A stretch of DNA of 64,000 nt from Pseudomonas sediminis (GTDB lineage: Bacteria; Pseudomonadota; Gammaproteobacteria; Pseudomonadales; Pseudomonadaceae), in contig NZ_CP154631.1 in NCBI RefSeq assembly GCF_039555755.1, forward strand, positions 806,001-870,000, in the 5' to 3' direction. The notes beneath the pieces were generated by a model. The model saw only the letters and a program-made list of their open reading frames with translations, was not told the origin of the DNA and did no database searches. The position numbers were made by a program, and so were the translations under genes. Below, in pieces: positions 45,984-56,390 of this stretch. The first letter of the stretch is position 1. Every line of letters begins with the position of its first letter.

Positions 45984-46828
45984 CAGTGGCGCCCCGAACC
46001 CTGCGGCCGCAAGCCGGACAAGCGTGGCAACAGCACGCGCTCGAAGAGCCTCGGGAAGAAGCGCGCCAGCACCCGCGCGCGCCAATCGACATTCGACAGC
46101 ACCAACAGACGTCGGCGCTTTAGCGCCCCCTGGTAGATGGCCTCCGCTACATCCTGCGGCGAGGCGACCTTACCCATCGCCAGCGGTGCCTGTGCGGCCA
46201 CCGAGCCGTCGCCAACCAAGGCGTTCTTGCGCAGATCGGTAGCGGTGAAACCGGGGCACACCAGCATCACATTGACTCCCGAACCTTTGAGTTCGTAGCG
46301 CAGCGTCTCGAACATGCCATGCAGCGCATGCTTGCTGGCGTTGTAGGCACTGCGATAGAGCAACGGCGCGATGCCCGACAGCGAGCTGAGCACGATGACC
46401 TGGCCGCTGCGGGCGATCAAGCTCGGCAGCGCCGCCTGGGTACAGTGCAGCGCACCGAAATAGTTGACCGCCATGACCCGCTGGAAGACCTCCAGGCTGG
46501 TCTCGGCGAACGTGCTGCGGTGGGTGATGCCGGCGTTGTTGACCAGCACGTCGATCCCACCGAAATGATCGACCGCCAGCGCCACGGCGCGCTGCACGGC
46601 CCCAGCATCGGCGACGTCACAGAGCAGACCGAGCGCTTCGGCGTTGTGGTGATCGGCCAGGTGCTGCACCAGACTGTCCAGCGCCGCCTGATTGAGGTCG
46701 AGAATCACCAGGCGCGCGCCCGCCTGTGCCAGGCGCATGGCCAACGCCCGGCCAATACCGGCGCAGCCACCGGTGATCAGCACCACCTTGCGGTCGAATA
46801 CCTTGTTGGCAAATACCTTGCGATACAT
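45983..46828 (-). CDS. Short-chain dehydrogenase/reductase
   Basis: This 281-residue SDR has the cofactor motif 'LITGGCAGIGRALAMRLA', 'VLVNNAGITHRS', and the catalytic 'SAYNASKHALHG' with Tyr and Lys and an upstream serine in 'VIVLSSLSGIA'. The C-terminal basic extension 'VDWRARVLARFFPRLFERVL' suggests membrane association, as in 3-ketosphinganine-reductase-like SDRs. The substrate is likely a lipid or sterol-like alcohol, by inference only. Confidence 0.88.
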   Translation of the reverse strand: MYRKVFANKVFDRKVVLITGGCAGIGRALAMRLAQAGARLVILDLNQAALDSLVQHLADHHNAEALGLLCDVADAGAVQRAVALAVDHFGGIDVLVNNAGITHRSTFAETSLEVFQRVMAVNYFGALHCTQAALPSLIARSGQVIVLSSLSGIAPLLYRSAYNASKHALHGMFETLRYELKGSGVNVMLVCPGFTATDLRKNALVGDGSVAAQAPLAMGKVASPQDVAEAIYQGALKRRRLLVLSNVDWRARVLARFFPRLFERVLLPRLSGLRPQGSGRH

Positions 46829-47050
46829 GCACGGCTCCCCAAAGCCCAGTGTTGGCGACGCTGCCGGTCAGCATCCCGCATGACGGCCGACGGCACGGCC
46901 TGTCGAACCTTTCAGCATGGTACTGCAGCCCCTGGCCACTGTCCCTGGCGGGCGAAACGGAGCGGGAACCGCTTAGCACTGCGCATGCCTGGGCCGATCC
47001 GACGCACTCGGGTATTCTCGCCTCCTTCCAGCATAGTCGCCCGTTTCATC

Positions 47051-48142
47051 ATGTCTCTGCATCGTCCGCTCCGCCTGCTCCTGCTCATCGCGCTGCCCTC
47101 GCTCGCCGTGCTGCTCGCGTTGGTCTACGCCCTGACCTGGCGCCCGCAACCCCATGAAGAGGCGGCCGTGTCGTGTAGCGGCCAGGTCGCACAACTGCAA
47201 CCTGGCCAAGCGCTCAAGGTGATGACCTGGAACGTGCAATACCTGGCCGGCAAACGCTACGTGTTCTGGTACGACCTGCCCAGCGGCGATGGCCCGGACG
47301 AACGCCCGAGCAGCGAAGACCTGGCCCTGACGCTGGATGAAGTGGTGCGCATCCTGCGCGACGAAAAGCCGGACGTGGTGCTGCTGCAGGAGCTGCATGA
47401 CAACGCCAGGGCCAGCGACTACCAGGACCAGTTGGCCCTGCTGCAGGCGCGCCTGGGCGATCTCTACCCCTGCAGTACTCAGGCGTTCTACTGGAAGGCC
47501 GGCTTCGTCCCGCACCCGCACATCCTGGGCAGCGTTGGCATGAAGCTCGGCACCCTCAGCCGCTTCCAGATCGCCCGCGCCGAGCGCCTGCAATTGCCCA
47601 TGCTCGAAACGGATCTGCTGAGCCGTCAGTTTCAACTCAAGCGCGCGCTGCTGGTCAGCTACCTGCCGATTCGTGGTGGTGAAGAGTTGGTAGCGATCAA
47701 CACCCATTTCGATGCCTTCGCTCAGGGCGCGGACACCATGCAGCGCCAGGTAGAGATGACCGACGGTCTGCTCCAGCAATTGCAAAACAGCGACAAAACC
47801 TGGGTGCTGGGCGGCGATCTCAACCTGCTGCCACCCGGTCAGTTTCAGCATCTTCCGGAGGATCAACGTAGCTGGTACGCCGCCGACAGCGAACTGCAAG
47901 ACCTGGCCCGTCGCTACCCGATGATCCCCAGTCTGCAGCAGGCCAGTGGTGACGACCAGGCCAGGTGGTACACCCATTACCCCAATGATCCGGCCGCCAG
48001 CGGCCCGGACCGCACCCTCGATTACCTGTTCTACAGCCCACGCCTGACCCCACTCGCCAGCCAGGTTCGCCAACGCGATACCTTGGCCATCTCCGACCAC
48101 CTGCCGGTCATAGGTCGCTTCTTTCTACCCAGCGAGGAATAA
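47051..48142 (+). CDS. Endonuclease/exonuclease/phosphatase family protein, membrane-anchored
   Basis: This 363-residue protein has an N-terminal membrane anchor ('LLLLIALPSLAVLLALVYAL') and a periplasmic EEP domain. Catalytic motifs are 'KVMTWNVQYLAG', 'VVLLQELHDN', 'WVLGGDLNLLP' and 'TLAISDHLPVIG'. EEP members cleave phosphodiesters in nucleic acids, phospholipids or inositol phosphates. The start at 47051 is chosen to place the anchor at the N-terminus. It is divergent from the SDR gene. Confidence 0.87.
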   Translation: MSLHRPLRLLLLIALPSLAVLLALVYALTWRPQPHEEAAVSCSGQVAQLQPGQALKVMTWNVQYLAGKRYVFWYDLPSGDGPDERPSSEDLALTLDEVVRILRDEKPDVVLLQELHDNARASDYQDQLALLQARLGDLYPCSTQAFYWKAGFVPHPHILGSVGMKLGTLSRFQIARAERLQLPMLETDLLSRQFQLKRALLVSYLPIRGGEELVAINTHFDAFAQGADTMQRQVEMTDGLLQQLQNSDKTWVLGGDLNLLPPGQFQHLPEDQRSWYAADSELQDLARRYPMIPSLQQASGDDQARWYTHYPNDPAASGPDRTLDYLFYSPRLTPLASQVRQRDTLAISDHLPVIGRFFLPSEE

Positions 48143-48238
48143 CCGGGGCAGGGCTGGACAAGTCCACCGAGACTTGTCCATGCTCGGCGAGCGCCACTCG
48201 ATAACAACGAAAAGACGGCGAAGAGCCGCGATACCCGG

Positions 48239-48973
48239 ATGCCAAGACGCTTCTGCCTTATATTCATCGCCCTGCTTTGGTTACACGCCGCCCATGCTGC
48301 CGAAACCAGGCAACGCGTTCACGTCGGTTACTACGAGTTTCCACCCTATTCCTATACCGACGCACAAGGACAGCCCAGTGGCTCGGGCCTGGAGCTGACC
48401 GCCCGCCTGCTCGACGAGGCGGGATACCAGGCGGACTTTCGCTCCTACCCCGGCGCCCGCCTCTACGGTGGCCTGCTCGACGGCAGCATCCAGCTCTGGG
48501 CCGGCGCATCCGGCAAGCCCGAGCTGGCCGGCCACACTCTGGAGAGCCGACACCTGCTGGGGGAAATCACCCTCAACCTGTACTTTCGCCTCGACACGCC
48601 GGCGCCCATCATTCCGGACGAGCTACAGGGCCGTGGGGTGATCATGATCACTGGCTACAGCTACTGGCAGGACGTCAATCAATGGCTGGAAGATCCGGCG
48701 CGCAACATCATCCATCACCGCACCCGCAGCCATACCTCGGCTCTGGAAATGCTCCAGCGGCGGCGCGCCGATTACCTGCTGGACTACCGCGCCCCCGTCG
48801 AGCAGGCGATGCGCACGCTGGGCATGGACGAATTACCCTTCGTCGAAGTGCAACGCCTGCCGCTGAGGCTGATCTACTCTCGACATGCACCAGGTGCCGA
48901 GCGCCTGCGCGACGACCTGGACAAGGTTTACCAGCGCTTGCAGGAGTCAGGCGAGAACCTGTGGCTGTACTGA
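48239..48973 (+). CDS. Periplasmic substrate-binding protein-like (SBP_bac_3)
   Basis: This 244-residue secreted protein has a signal peptide ending 'LHAAHAAETRQRV' and a type II binding fold: 'VHVGYYEFPPYSYTDAQGQP' then 'DLELTARLLD'-like sequence and 'LQRRRADYLLDYRAPVEQ'. No ABC permease or ATPase is adjacent, so it may serve as a sensor or orphan receptor, as is common for this Pseudomonas subgroup. It is related to the decayed gene at 45344-45983. Confidence 0.85.
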   Translation: MPRRFCLIFIALLWLHAAHAAETRQRVHVGYYEFPPYSYTDAQGQPSGSGLELTARLLDEAGYQADFRSYPGARLYGGLLDGSIQLWAGASGKPELAGHTLESRHLLGEITLNLYFRLDTPAPIIPDELQGRGVIMITGYSYWQDVNQWLEDPARNIIHHRTRSHTSALEMLQRRRADYLLDYRAPVEQAMRTLGMDELPFVEVQRLPLRLIYSRHAPGAERLRDDLDKVYQRLQESGENLWLY

Positions 48974-48977
48974 CCCT

Positions 48978-49784
48978 TCAATCGCCTCGCAGCCTGGCCA
49001 GCGCTCGTTCGAGACTCGCGTGCGACAGCTCGCCGAGATGGCTGCCAATCTGCCGCCCCTCGGCGTCGTAGAACAGCGTGGTGGGCAGTGCACGCGAGCC
49101 CACCAGTAGCCCCAGCTTGACCTGTTCGTCGAGCAGCAAATTGCCCAGGCTAAGTTGCTGCGCAGCGATGAACTCGCTCACCAGCGCAGCGCTTTCTCCC
49201 TGATTGACGAAAAGAAAGGTGATTGCCGCCTCACGCTGCTGCGCCTGCATCAACACCGGCATCTCACGCCGACACGGTGGGCACCAGGTAGCCCATAGAT
49301 TGACCACCAACGGCTGACCCGCGTAGTCGCGCAGATTCACAGGATTACCCTGCATATCCCGCCCCTGCAGATCGGGCAGCCGCGTACCCTGCTCCAGCGC
49401 CTGCAGCACCAGGCTGCCGCCCAGCCATAGTGCCAGGCCAACACTCATCGCCACCCCCAACGGTCGCCGCAGTTGTGCCCGATGCCAGAGATACCAGGCG
49501 CCCAGCATCAGCCCGGCGAGCACACCCGGCCAGGCGATGAAGCCTCCATCACGGATGTCTACCACGCGCCACGGCTCATCGCGGTAGTAACCGGCATACA
49601 TCAGCACGAAGGTCAGGCGCGCCACCAACAACCCCAGCATCAGCATGCGAAACAACTGACTTTCCGGGTTGCAGCCGTGGCGACGACCGATCAACCAGCC
49701 AACTAGTGTGGCCAGCAGCAGACTGCCCAACAGCAGCACATGGGATACACCAAGGGCCAAAGGCCCGATGTTCAGCGTCAGCAT
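48978..49784 (-). CDS. TlpA-type thiol-disulfide oxidoreductase with Lgt-like membrane domain
   Basis: This 268-residue protein begins with four or so membrane helices resembling the prolipoprotein diacylglyceryl transferase fold ('LLLGSLLLATLVGWLIG', 'GFIAWPGVLAGLMLGAWYL'). A periplasmic thioredoxin domain follows, with the CPPC active site in 'VNLWATWCPPCRREMPVL' and the cis-proline in 'RALPTTLFYD'. It likely reduces periplasmic disulfides. It lies 7 bases after the hrpB stop, so it belonged to the hrpB operon, whose upstream part is now cut by the island. Confidence 0.87.
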   Translation of the reverse strand: MLTLNIGPLALGVSHVLLLGSLLLATLVGWLIGRRHGCNPESQLFRMLMLGLLVARLTFVLMYAGYYRDEPWRVVDIRDGGFIAWPGVLAGLMLGAWYLWHRAQLRRPLGVAMSVGLALWLGGSLVLQALEQGTRLPDLQGRDMQGNPVNLRDYAGQPLVVNLWATWCPPCRREMPVLMQAQQREAAITFLFVNQGESAALVSEFIAAQQLSLGNLLLDEQVKLGLLVGSRALPTTLFYDAEGRQIGSHLGELSHASLERALARLRGD

Positions 49785-49791
49785 CGGCTTC

Positions 49792-51945
49792 TCATTTTCT
49801 TGGCTTGGCCCGCGCAGTGGGCTCGGCAATCAAGGGATCGTCCGGCCAGTAGTGACCCGGATACCGACCTTTCAAATCCTTCTTCACATCAATGTAGGTA
49901 TTGGCCCAGAAGCTGGCCAGGTCCTGGGTCACCTGCACTGGTCTACGCGCCGGCGACAGCAGATGCAGCTTGAGGCCCAAGCGACCACCGGCGATACGCG
50001 GCGTCGCGGCCAGGCCGAACAGCTCCTGCAGGCGCACGGCGAGCACCGGCGGATTTTCCGTGTAGTCGATGGCGATGCGCGAGCCGGACGGCACGCTCAG
50101 CGCGCGCGGTGCCAGTTCGTCGAGGCGTTGCGGCAACGGCCAGGGCAACAGCGCCTGCAGGATCGAAGGCAGATCGAGGCCTGCGAAATGGCTGAGGCGA
50201 TTGACCTTGCTCAAGAATGGCGCCAACCACTGATCGAGGCTGGCCAGCAGCGCGGCATCCGACAAGTCCGGCCATTCGCTTTGCCCCTGCTGCTGAATGT
50301 CCAGTTCACGCAACAGCGCCACGCGCGCCTGCCACTGGCGCAACTCGGGCGTCCAGGGCAGTAACTCCAGCCCCTTGCGCCGCACCAGGCCGACCAATGC
50401 CCGGCCGCGCGCGGCCTCATCCAGCGCCGCCAGCGCCTGGCGTTCCAGCACCAGTTCGCCGACCTTGCGCTGGCGCTCGGCGCGCAGCACGCCCTCGCGC
50501 TCATCCCAGTCGAGCACCTCCAGCGTCTGCACCTGCTCGGCCAACTCCCCGACGAACAGCGCCGGGTCGAGATCGGCAGCCAGGTAGATGCGTTCCTCGC
50601 GCTGGCCCTGACGACTGCCCAGGTCAGCGACCACCAGCCATTCGTGCTTCATCAGCGCATCGGCCTCACCGAACTGCGCCGCACGACCATTGGCCAGGCG
50701 GTAATCGGCGCCACCGGCACGGCGCTGCTGGGCGATGCGATCCGGGTAGGCGAAAGCCAGCAGGCAGCCGAGCCAGCGTAGGTGCTCGGGGTCACTCACC
50801 GCCTGAGTCACCGGGCGATTCTTGATCATTCCGTGAAACTGTTTCGCCAGTTGCCGCGCGCGCTGCACACCACCCTGGGCACTGCGCGCGGTGCGACTTT
50901 CACCAGATAGCAGGGTTAAGCGGCTGTGCAGATCAGCGCCACCGCCGCGCAGGATATCGCGCTCGGACAACAACGCCGCCAGGTCGCAAGCCAGTGCACC
51001 AAGGCCCAGCGCCTGACCGCGCAGCAGCAGATGGGCAATGCGCGGATGGCTGGGCAGCTCGGCCATGGCCTGGCCATGGGCGTTCAGCGCGCCGCGCTCA
51101 TCCAGTGCACCGAGGCGACCGAGCAGATCCAGCGCCTGGGCGTAGGCGGCGGGCGGTGGTACGTCGAGCCAACTCAGCTCCTGCGGCGTCACGCCCCAGC
51201 GCAGCAGTTGCAGGGCCAGACCGGCCAGATCGGCCTGGAGGATTTCCGCACTGGAATAGGCGCTGAGCTGCTCGTGCTGCGCCTGTGACCACAGCCGATA
51301 GCAAGCGCCCGGCTCAAGACGCCCGGCGCGACCGGCGCGCTGAGTAGCGGAGGCTCGGGAGATGCGCTGGGTATCAAGGCGCGTCATGCCGCTGGCCGGG
51401 TCGAAGCGCGGCACCCGTGCCAGGCCGGCATCCACTACCACGCGCACGCCGTCGATGGTCAGGCTGGTCTCGGCGATGTTCGTCGCCAACACCACCTTGC
51501 GCTTGCCTGCCGGGGCTGGCTCGATGGCGGCGCGCTGGGCGGACAGTTCCAGCTCACCATGCAGTGGGCAAAGCAGGATATCGTCGCGACCGTTCAGCGC
51601 CTCACCCAGTTGCTCGGCCATGCGGCGAATCTCGGCCTGGCCCGGCAGGAACACCAGCAGGCTGCCCGGCTCGTCGGCCAGTGCCTGCTGCACCGTCTGC
51701 AGCACACGAGGCTCGATCCACTCGCCGGGCTGAAATGGCGCGCTCCAGTGGATATCCACCGGGAACATGCGGCCCTCACTGCGCAGCACCGGCGCATCAC
51801 CCAGCAACGCCGACAGGCGCTCGCCTTCAAGGGTGGCGGACATCAACAGCACCTTGAGCGGCGCCTCGCCACTGTCCGCCTCGCGGAACATGGCGCGGCC
51901 GTTGAGCGTCAACGCCAAGGCCAGATCGGCATCGAGACTTCTTTC
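49792..51945 (-). pseudogene. hrpB: ATP-dependent helicase HrpB, 3' fragment cut by island insertion
   Basis: About 717 codons of the roughly 840 usual for HrpB remain. Present are motif III 'LLMSATLEGERL', motif IV 'LVFLPGQAEIRR', motif V 'LATNIAETSLTIDGVRV', motif VI 'QRAGRAGRLEPG' and the C-terminal HrpB region. The reading stops being HrpB at 51945/51946: the retained codons read 'ERSLDADLALAL', whereas the family has 'DEFHERSLDADL'. The Walker A and DEAH motifs are therefore lost and the ATPase cannot work. The missing 5' part is not in the window and should lie past the island. Confidence 0.92.
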
Positions 51946-52033
51946 GGAGAGTTTGCTGATTTGTCATCTTGTCATTTTCTGATCATTGACCTAGGCTGGG
52001 GGGCAAAATGATCGTTAAAAGGCCTGTATAACC

Positions 52034-54307
52034 GTGACAATCATCAAGAGTAGAGCGTACATATCCCACTATCCGCTGCAGGCCATTGATGACGAGCTCG
52101 CACTCAAGCTGCTGATGGCACCAAACGCCAACCAAGCCCAAACAAAGGGTGCTCTCCAGCTTTTTGACTGCCATTGCCACTGCCTAGGCGAGCGGCTGTC
52201 TCTCCAAAACCTAGATACGGAAAAACTCAATTGGCTGGTTTCGAGTTTCTTTGGGAGCCTGCATACAGGTGACCTGGCTGCTCTGAAACCTGAGGTAATT
52301 CGGGGGCGGTCAATTGCTTTAGCTCATATGGTTTCAGGCCTTGTGGATGCAGTTCCCGGCCTGCAAGCAATAACGCATGATCGTCATAGTCAATCTCACT
52401 ACGACCAAGTGTGGCGCGATAGCAAACATAAGCTTGACCTAGAAGCCGTCGAATTCTGGAGTGGATGGAAGGTTAAGGCCAAAAATGGAAAACCTGTCTA
52501 TTTAAAGCTTGTCGAGATGTACTACTCACACGGGCCCGAATTCACAAGAGCCTTCCATGAGGCAGTTAGGCGCGACTGTTTAAAGCGCGCAAAAATCGAT
52601 AGCAGAGCTTTCAACTTTCTCGCCACCTTCATAAGTTCGCAAAGCTTTCGCTTTCCTCCATCAGCCTTCCAATCACATGAAATGATGGAGGAGTTTTTTG
52701 AAGCCTTTTTCTGGCATTACCAGGAAAAAGCCTGGGAAATTAATGAAGATGCAGACCTTAACGCACGCACCTTCAGGAACGTACGAAATATGATTATCAG
52801 GTGTTTTCTAAAGACAGGCATATGGCGCGCGGATGAAGACACAATAGTCATGCCTAAAGGAGGAATCAAGCCAGGCGCCGCTTTAAACATTAGGAAGAAC
52901 AAGCACGGCATTGAGATCAAAGATAAACTTTTAACTGAAGTCCCGCTTCACGTGACCGATATTGAAGCAATTGAGCTTCTATACGGAGAAATCCTCAATG
53001 ATCTTTCCTGCGTCAAAAAATGGGGATTAGCAGAGGCGATGGCCATTCGAAAAGCGCAGAAAAATCGAGTCAGAGAGGCTCGGACTGGAAAGCTTCTCGA
53101 ACAGGTTGCTCGCAACCCCAAAAATCGGCTCGACTTCGAAAAACTTGGTTTCGCAAATATTTGCCGTACCTTTGAAGAAGAAGGTATGTACATAACAAAT
53201 GATGCACGCCGCCGCTTCGGCTTAAAGCTTCCAGCTCTCGCACTGAAGCTGGGCTTACCTACAACCTACAGCCTAATCCCCTTCCAACTCTTACTAACCT
53301 TATATCACCCGGAAATCACCGCTGCATTCTTGACTAACCTGGCGATCTGGGACGGAACCCGTAGAGTTTCATTCTTGAAAACCGATAATGGTTATGAGCT
53401 TATTGGATTTAAAGATCGACGCGGAAGCAAAACCTCCGAACAAAAAATATTGCTCCACCCAAGGGCAGCAGCACTCATTCGCATGGTTGAAGAAATTACA
53501 GAGCCACTTCGCCAACCTCTAAAACAACAAGGCGATTCAAATTGGCAAAAGCTATTCCTGACATGCGGAAACAGCTTCAACTATCCTAGAATTGCAGACA
53601 CGAACCTTCTGAATCAGACCAGTGTAGAAAAAAGCACATCCACTCGAGAATCGTTCATCGCGCGATTGTCTCCTTATACATCCAAAAGGGGCGATGACTT
53701 AATCGACTTCATAAAGAAGCTATCGATTAGCAGGGTTCGCGCGCAGTCAGCAGTCGCGGATTATATTCAAAACCATAGCCTGCCCAGACTTGCCAGAAAG
53801 CTTGGTCACGCATTCATGAATCGCGACTTGCTGGATTCCTATTTGCCAAGCGCCATTTACGACTTTTTCGCGACCCGGTATGTACGTATCTTCCAGAAGG
53901 GAATTATCTGCGAAGCCTTGAAGGACAGCGAGTACCTTCTCCGCGCATCCAAATTTGACGACTTCGAACAGCTGCATCAATTCTTGACCCGCTTTACGCT
54001 CAAAGAAGTTCCGGAGAACCTCAAAACAAGAGAAGAAAATCTTCTGACTAATGGCGAGGTTGCAGAGATAGGCGTCTCTGTATCCGCAGAAAGCATGACT
54101 GCGCTTATGTCCATCAGGATGGCCATAAACAACAGTAAGACACCACACGCAGTTCGAGGGCTCGCGAGGTACTGGGCTGCTGTCTGCGATACAGTCGAGA
54201 AATACATTCTCCAGAGTCGGGACAAACTACTGCACGCGCACCTCGAAACCGCCACGAGGGAATGTAACCCTGGCGACTATGAGAGAATGGTACATGCAGT
54301 ATCCTGA
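52034..54307 (+). CDS. Large tyrosine-recombinase-fold protein, probably non-catalytic
   Basis: This 757-residue protein is first in the recombinase operon. Its last third resembles an integrase catalytic domain: a beta-hairpin lysine region 'YELIGFKDRRGSKTSEQKI' and a box II-like stretch 'LPRLARKLGHAFMNRDLLDSY' with GH and a tyrosine. The usual box I arginine appears replaced ('LYHPEITAAFL') and the HxxR histidine is absent ('ISRVRAQSAV'), so catalysis is doubtful. GTG start with a weak ribosome site. It may be a structural partner, like the tyrosine-recombinase-fold proteins I recall from strand-biased integrative elements. Confidence 0.75.
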   Translation: MTIIKSRAYISHYPLQAIDDELALKLLMAPNANQAQTKGALQLFDCHCHCLGERLSLQNLDTEKLNWLVSSFFGSLHTGDLAALKPEVIRGRSIALAHMVSGLVDAVPGLQAITHDRHSQSHYDQVWRDSKHKLDLEAVEFWSGWKVKAKNGKPVYLKLVEMYYSHGPEFTRAFHEAVRRDCLKRAKIDSRAFNFLATFISSQSFRFPPSAFQSHEMMEEFFEAFFWHYQEKAWEINEDADLNARTFRNVRNMIIRCFLKTGIWRADEDTIVMPKGGIKPGAALNIRKNKHGIEIKDKLLTEVPLHVTDIEAIELLYGEILNDLSCVKKWGLAEAMAIRKAQKNRVREARTGKLLEQVARNPKNRLDFEKLGFANICRTFEEEGMYITNDARRRFGLKLPALALKLGLPTTYSLIPFQLLLTLYHPEITAAFLTNLAIWDGTRRVSFLKTDNGYELIGFKDRRGSKTSEQKILLHPRAAALIRMVEEITEPLRQPLKQQGDSNWQKLFLTCGNSFNYPRIADTNLLNQTSVEKSTSTRESFIARLSPYTSKRGDDLIDFIKKLSISRVRAQSAVADYIQNHSLPRLARKLGHAFMNRDLLDSYLPSAIYDFFATRYVRIFQKGIICEALKDSEYLLRASKFDDFEQLHQFLTRFTLKEVPENLKTREENLLTNGEVAEIGVSVSAESMTALMSIRMAINNSKTPHAVRGLARYWAAVCDTVEKYILQSRDKLLHAHLETATRECNPGDYERMVHAVS

Positions 54308-56390
54308 ACACCTCGCCCAGTTTGCCAGCTTGTTCAAAAAGCGCGATATAACAGACTTCATGTCCGCTCCTTGGCTTGTCTCAAGTTTCATGGAGCCGGT
54401 ATGGAAGTACAGCTTTGGGTTCAAGAAAGCCCAAGACTTGGACTGGCGCGTTCATCTTTACGATGGCTCCTTACTAACTGATCCGCAGCACATCAAACTG
54501 CTCAACTCGTTACAATGCTGGCTGATCGCGTCAACTCAAAGCGTAGCCGGGCCTGGTTTTACAAATAGCTGGAACTCCCAAGCAGCATCTTTTCGACGCA
54601 CACTCACCATCATCGACCATATCCTCCAGATAGCTGAAGCCCTAGAGTTGATTGAGTATGGTCTGAGCGCACTTACCTATGACGTGATGTGTGACATTCT
54701 CGAGCAAATCGGCACTAGCAGCACCGTGGCGGTGAGCACCTACAACTGGGACAAGCGCCTCAAGGATTACTGCATGTCTCTTCTTCAGGAAACCAATCCT
54801 GCAGATATTGATGGGTGCTTGGAGGAGACACCCTCGATTTCTGACATCACTCCGCTTCAACTCGAAGAGAACAGACTTGAAATCCCCCTTACACTAATTC
54901 CCCGCGTACGTGCTGCTTTGTATATAAACAAAATGTACCATACCGTCCCGGATGGCGGACTTAACATCAATTCAGTACGGATCAGCGGTCATTTATACAA
55001 AGACACCTTGGCGGGAAAAACACGGCTCAAGCCCCGCCACAGAATACTAGGATTTATTAAGCGCAGGGATCGTTTCATTCGCGAGTTCGACGGAACGCCG
55101 GTCACTACTGGCAACCCAGACCGAATGACTAAACGGGATTTGACCTTGTACCGCACCGCCTTCACCTTTCTGCAGAAGATCTCCGCGCTAGACCTCAAAC
55201 TCCCTAGCAAATCAGATCTAACTAAATTTGCCACCTACAAAGTAAAGGGGCCAAGAACGGGACGTTTCAAAAACGTACCTACACCAATCGTTTTCAAGGC
55301 AATTAAGGACGCAACTGAGTTCTACTTCGAATATGGCCCGCAGCTTCTCAGGAGCTATATAAACATCGCTAATTATTCCGTGAAGCACGATATCAATATC
55401 ACAAGCATCCCGGACAAAACCATAATCTCGCTACTAGAATCTTCCATCGCCAAGCTTGGCGTGCAGTACCTAGGTATTTCAGCTCGCTCTGTTGGTAGGG
55501 AACATGGAAGCGAACGAAAGGAGACGAAGGAGGCGTACTTTACCAAGTTGCGGCGGAACGCAGGGTTACTGGAGCTAATCGCGGTTTACTTCGCATCTAT
55601 TGAACTGGTGGTCGGATCAACGATGGCGAAGCGCGGTTGCGAGCTGCGAGGCCTCGACCCTACCAATTGCCTTAGCGAAGATAAACGCTGGCTGATCGCC
55701 CCCATCGCCAAGTCCAGTCGCGGGCAGAAAGGACGTAGGGGACGAAACTCTCGCCCCATAGATCCGCTTGCGGCTGAGATGGTTCAGACCTTGATTGACT
55801 TCCAGCAAGAGCTGATCGACATCGGCTTCATCGATAAGCACCTTCCCCTGTTTTCCTCCCCGGGCATCATCGGCACGAGCAATTTGATTCCTTGCGACGT
55901 TTACCTCTACTACAAGAACATTGACCTCTTTTGTGATTACTTCGAGGTCGATCGTGACAGTCTTGGGCGCCGCTACTACATCCGTCAACATCAGCTGAGG
56001 CGGTTCTTTGCCCTAGTTTTCCTTCATTGTGGATACGGAGCAGACACAGGCATTCTGCAGTGGATGTTCGGACACACTGATCCAGCACACATCTGGAACT
56101 ACATAACCGAGGAACTGCCTGGGAAAGAGCTTCAGAACACCCTGTCGCAAGCTCTCAGCGAGCGTATGGCCTCTGGTGGCGCCACACACTATGCTGACGT
56201 GATTGATCTGATTGAGAGTCAGTTCGGCACACGTAACGTGTCCGTGATGGATGCTGAAGCGCTCGCCGGGTACTTTGACTTCCTCGTGGAAGCCGGCCAG
56301 ATGACCATAAAGCCAGTTTTTCTAGAAAGCGATGCAGGCTTACGAGTAGACATACTTGTAGTTGTGAGGAAACAAGATGAAATGGGATGA
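54279..56390 (+). CDS. Large tyrosine recombinase/integrase
   Basis: This 703-residue protein has a long N-terminal region of unknown fold and a C-terminal catalytic domain with a full residue set. The arginine is in 'AKRGCELRGLDP', the lysine in 'LIAPIAKSSRGQKG', HxLR in 'RQHQLRRFFALVF', and GH with tyrosine in 'MFGHTDPAHIWNYI'. It overlaps the preceding gene by 29 bases (or 14 from the ATG at 54294) and the next by 14. It is likely one of two active recombinases that excise and integrate the island. Confidence 0.82.
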   Translation: MREWYMQYPEHLAQFASLFKKRDITDFMSAPWLVSSFMEPVWKYSFGFKKAQDLDWRVHLYDGSLLTDPQHIKLLNSLQCWLIASTQSVAGPGFTNSWNSQAASFRRTLTIIDHILQIAEALELIEYGLSALTYDVMCDILEQIGTSSTVAVSTYNWDKRLKDYCMSLLQETNPADIDGCLEETPSISDITPLQLEENRLEIPLTLIPRVRAALYINKMYHTVPDGGLNINSVRISGHLYKDTLAGKTRLKPRHRILGFIKRRDRFIREFDGTPVTTGNPDRMTKRDLTLYRTAFTFLQKISALDLKLPSKSDLTKFATYKVKGPRTGRFKNVPTPIVFKAIKDATEFYFEYGPQLLRSYINIANYSVKHDINITSIPDKTIISLLESSIAKLGVQYLGISARSVGREHGSERKETKEAYFTKLRRNAGLLELIAVYFASIELVVGSTMAKRGCELRGLDPTNCLSEDKRWLIAPIAKSSRGQKGRRGRNSRPIDPLAAEMVQTLIDFQQELIDIGFIDKHLPLFSSPGIIGTSNLIPCDVYLYYKNIDLFCDYFEVDRDSLGRRYYIRQHQLRRFFALVFLHCGYGADTGILQWMFGHTDPAHIWNYITEELPGKELQNTLSQALSERMASGGATHYADVIDLIESQFGTRNVSVMDAEALAGYFDFLVEAGQMTIKPVFLESDAGLRVDILVVVRKQDEMG

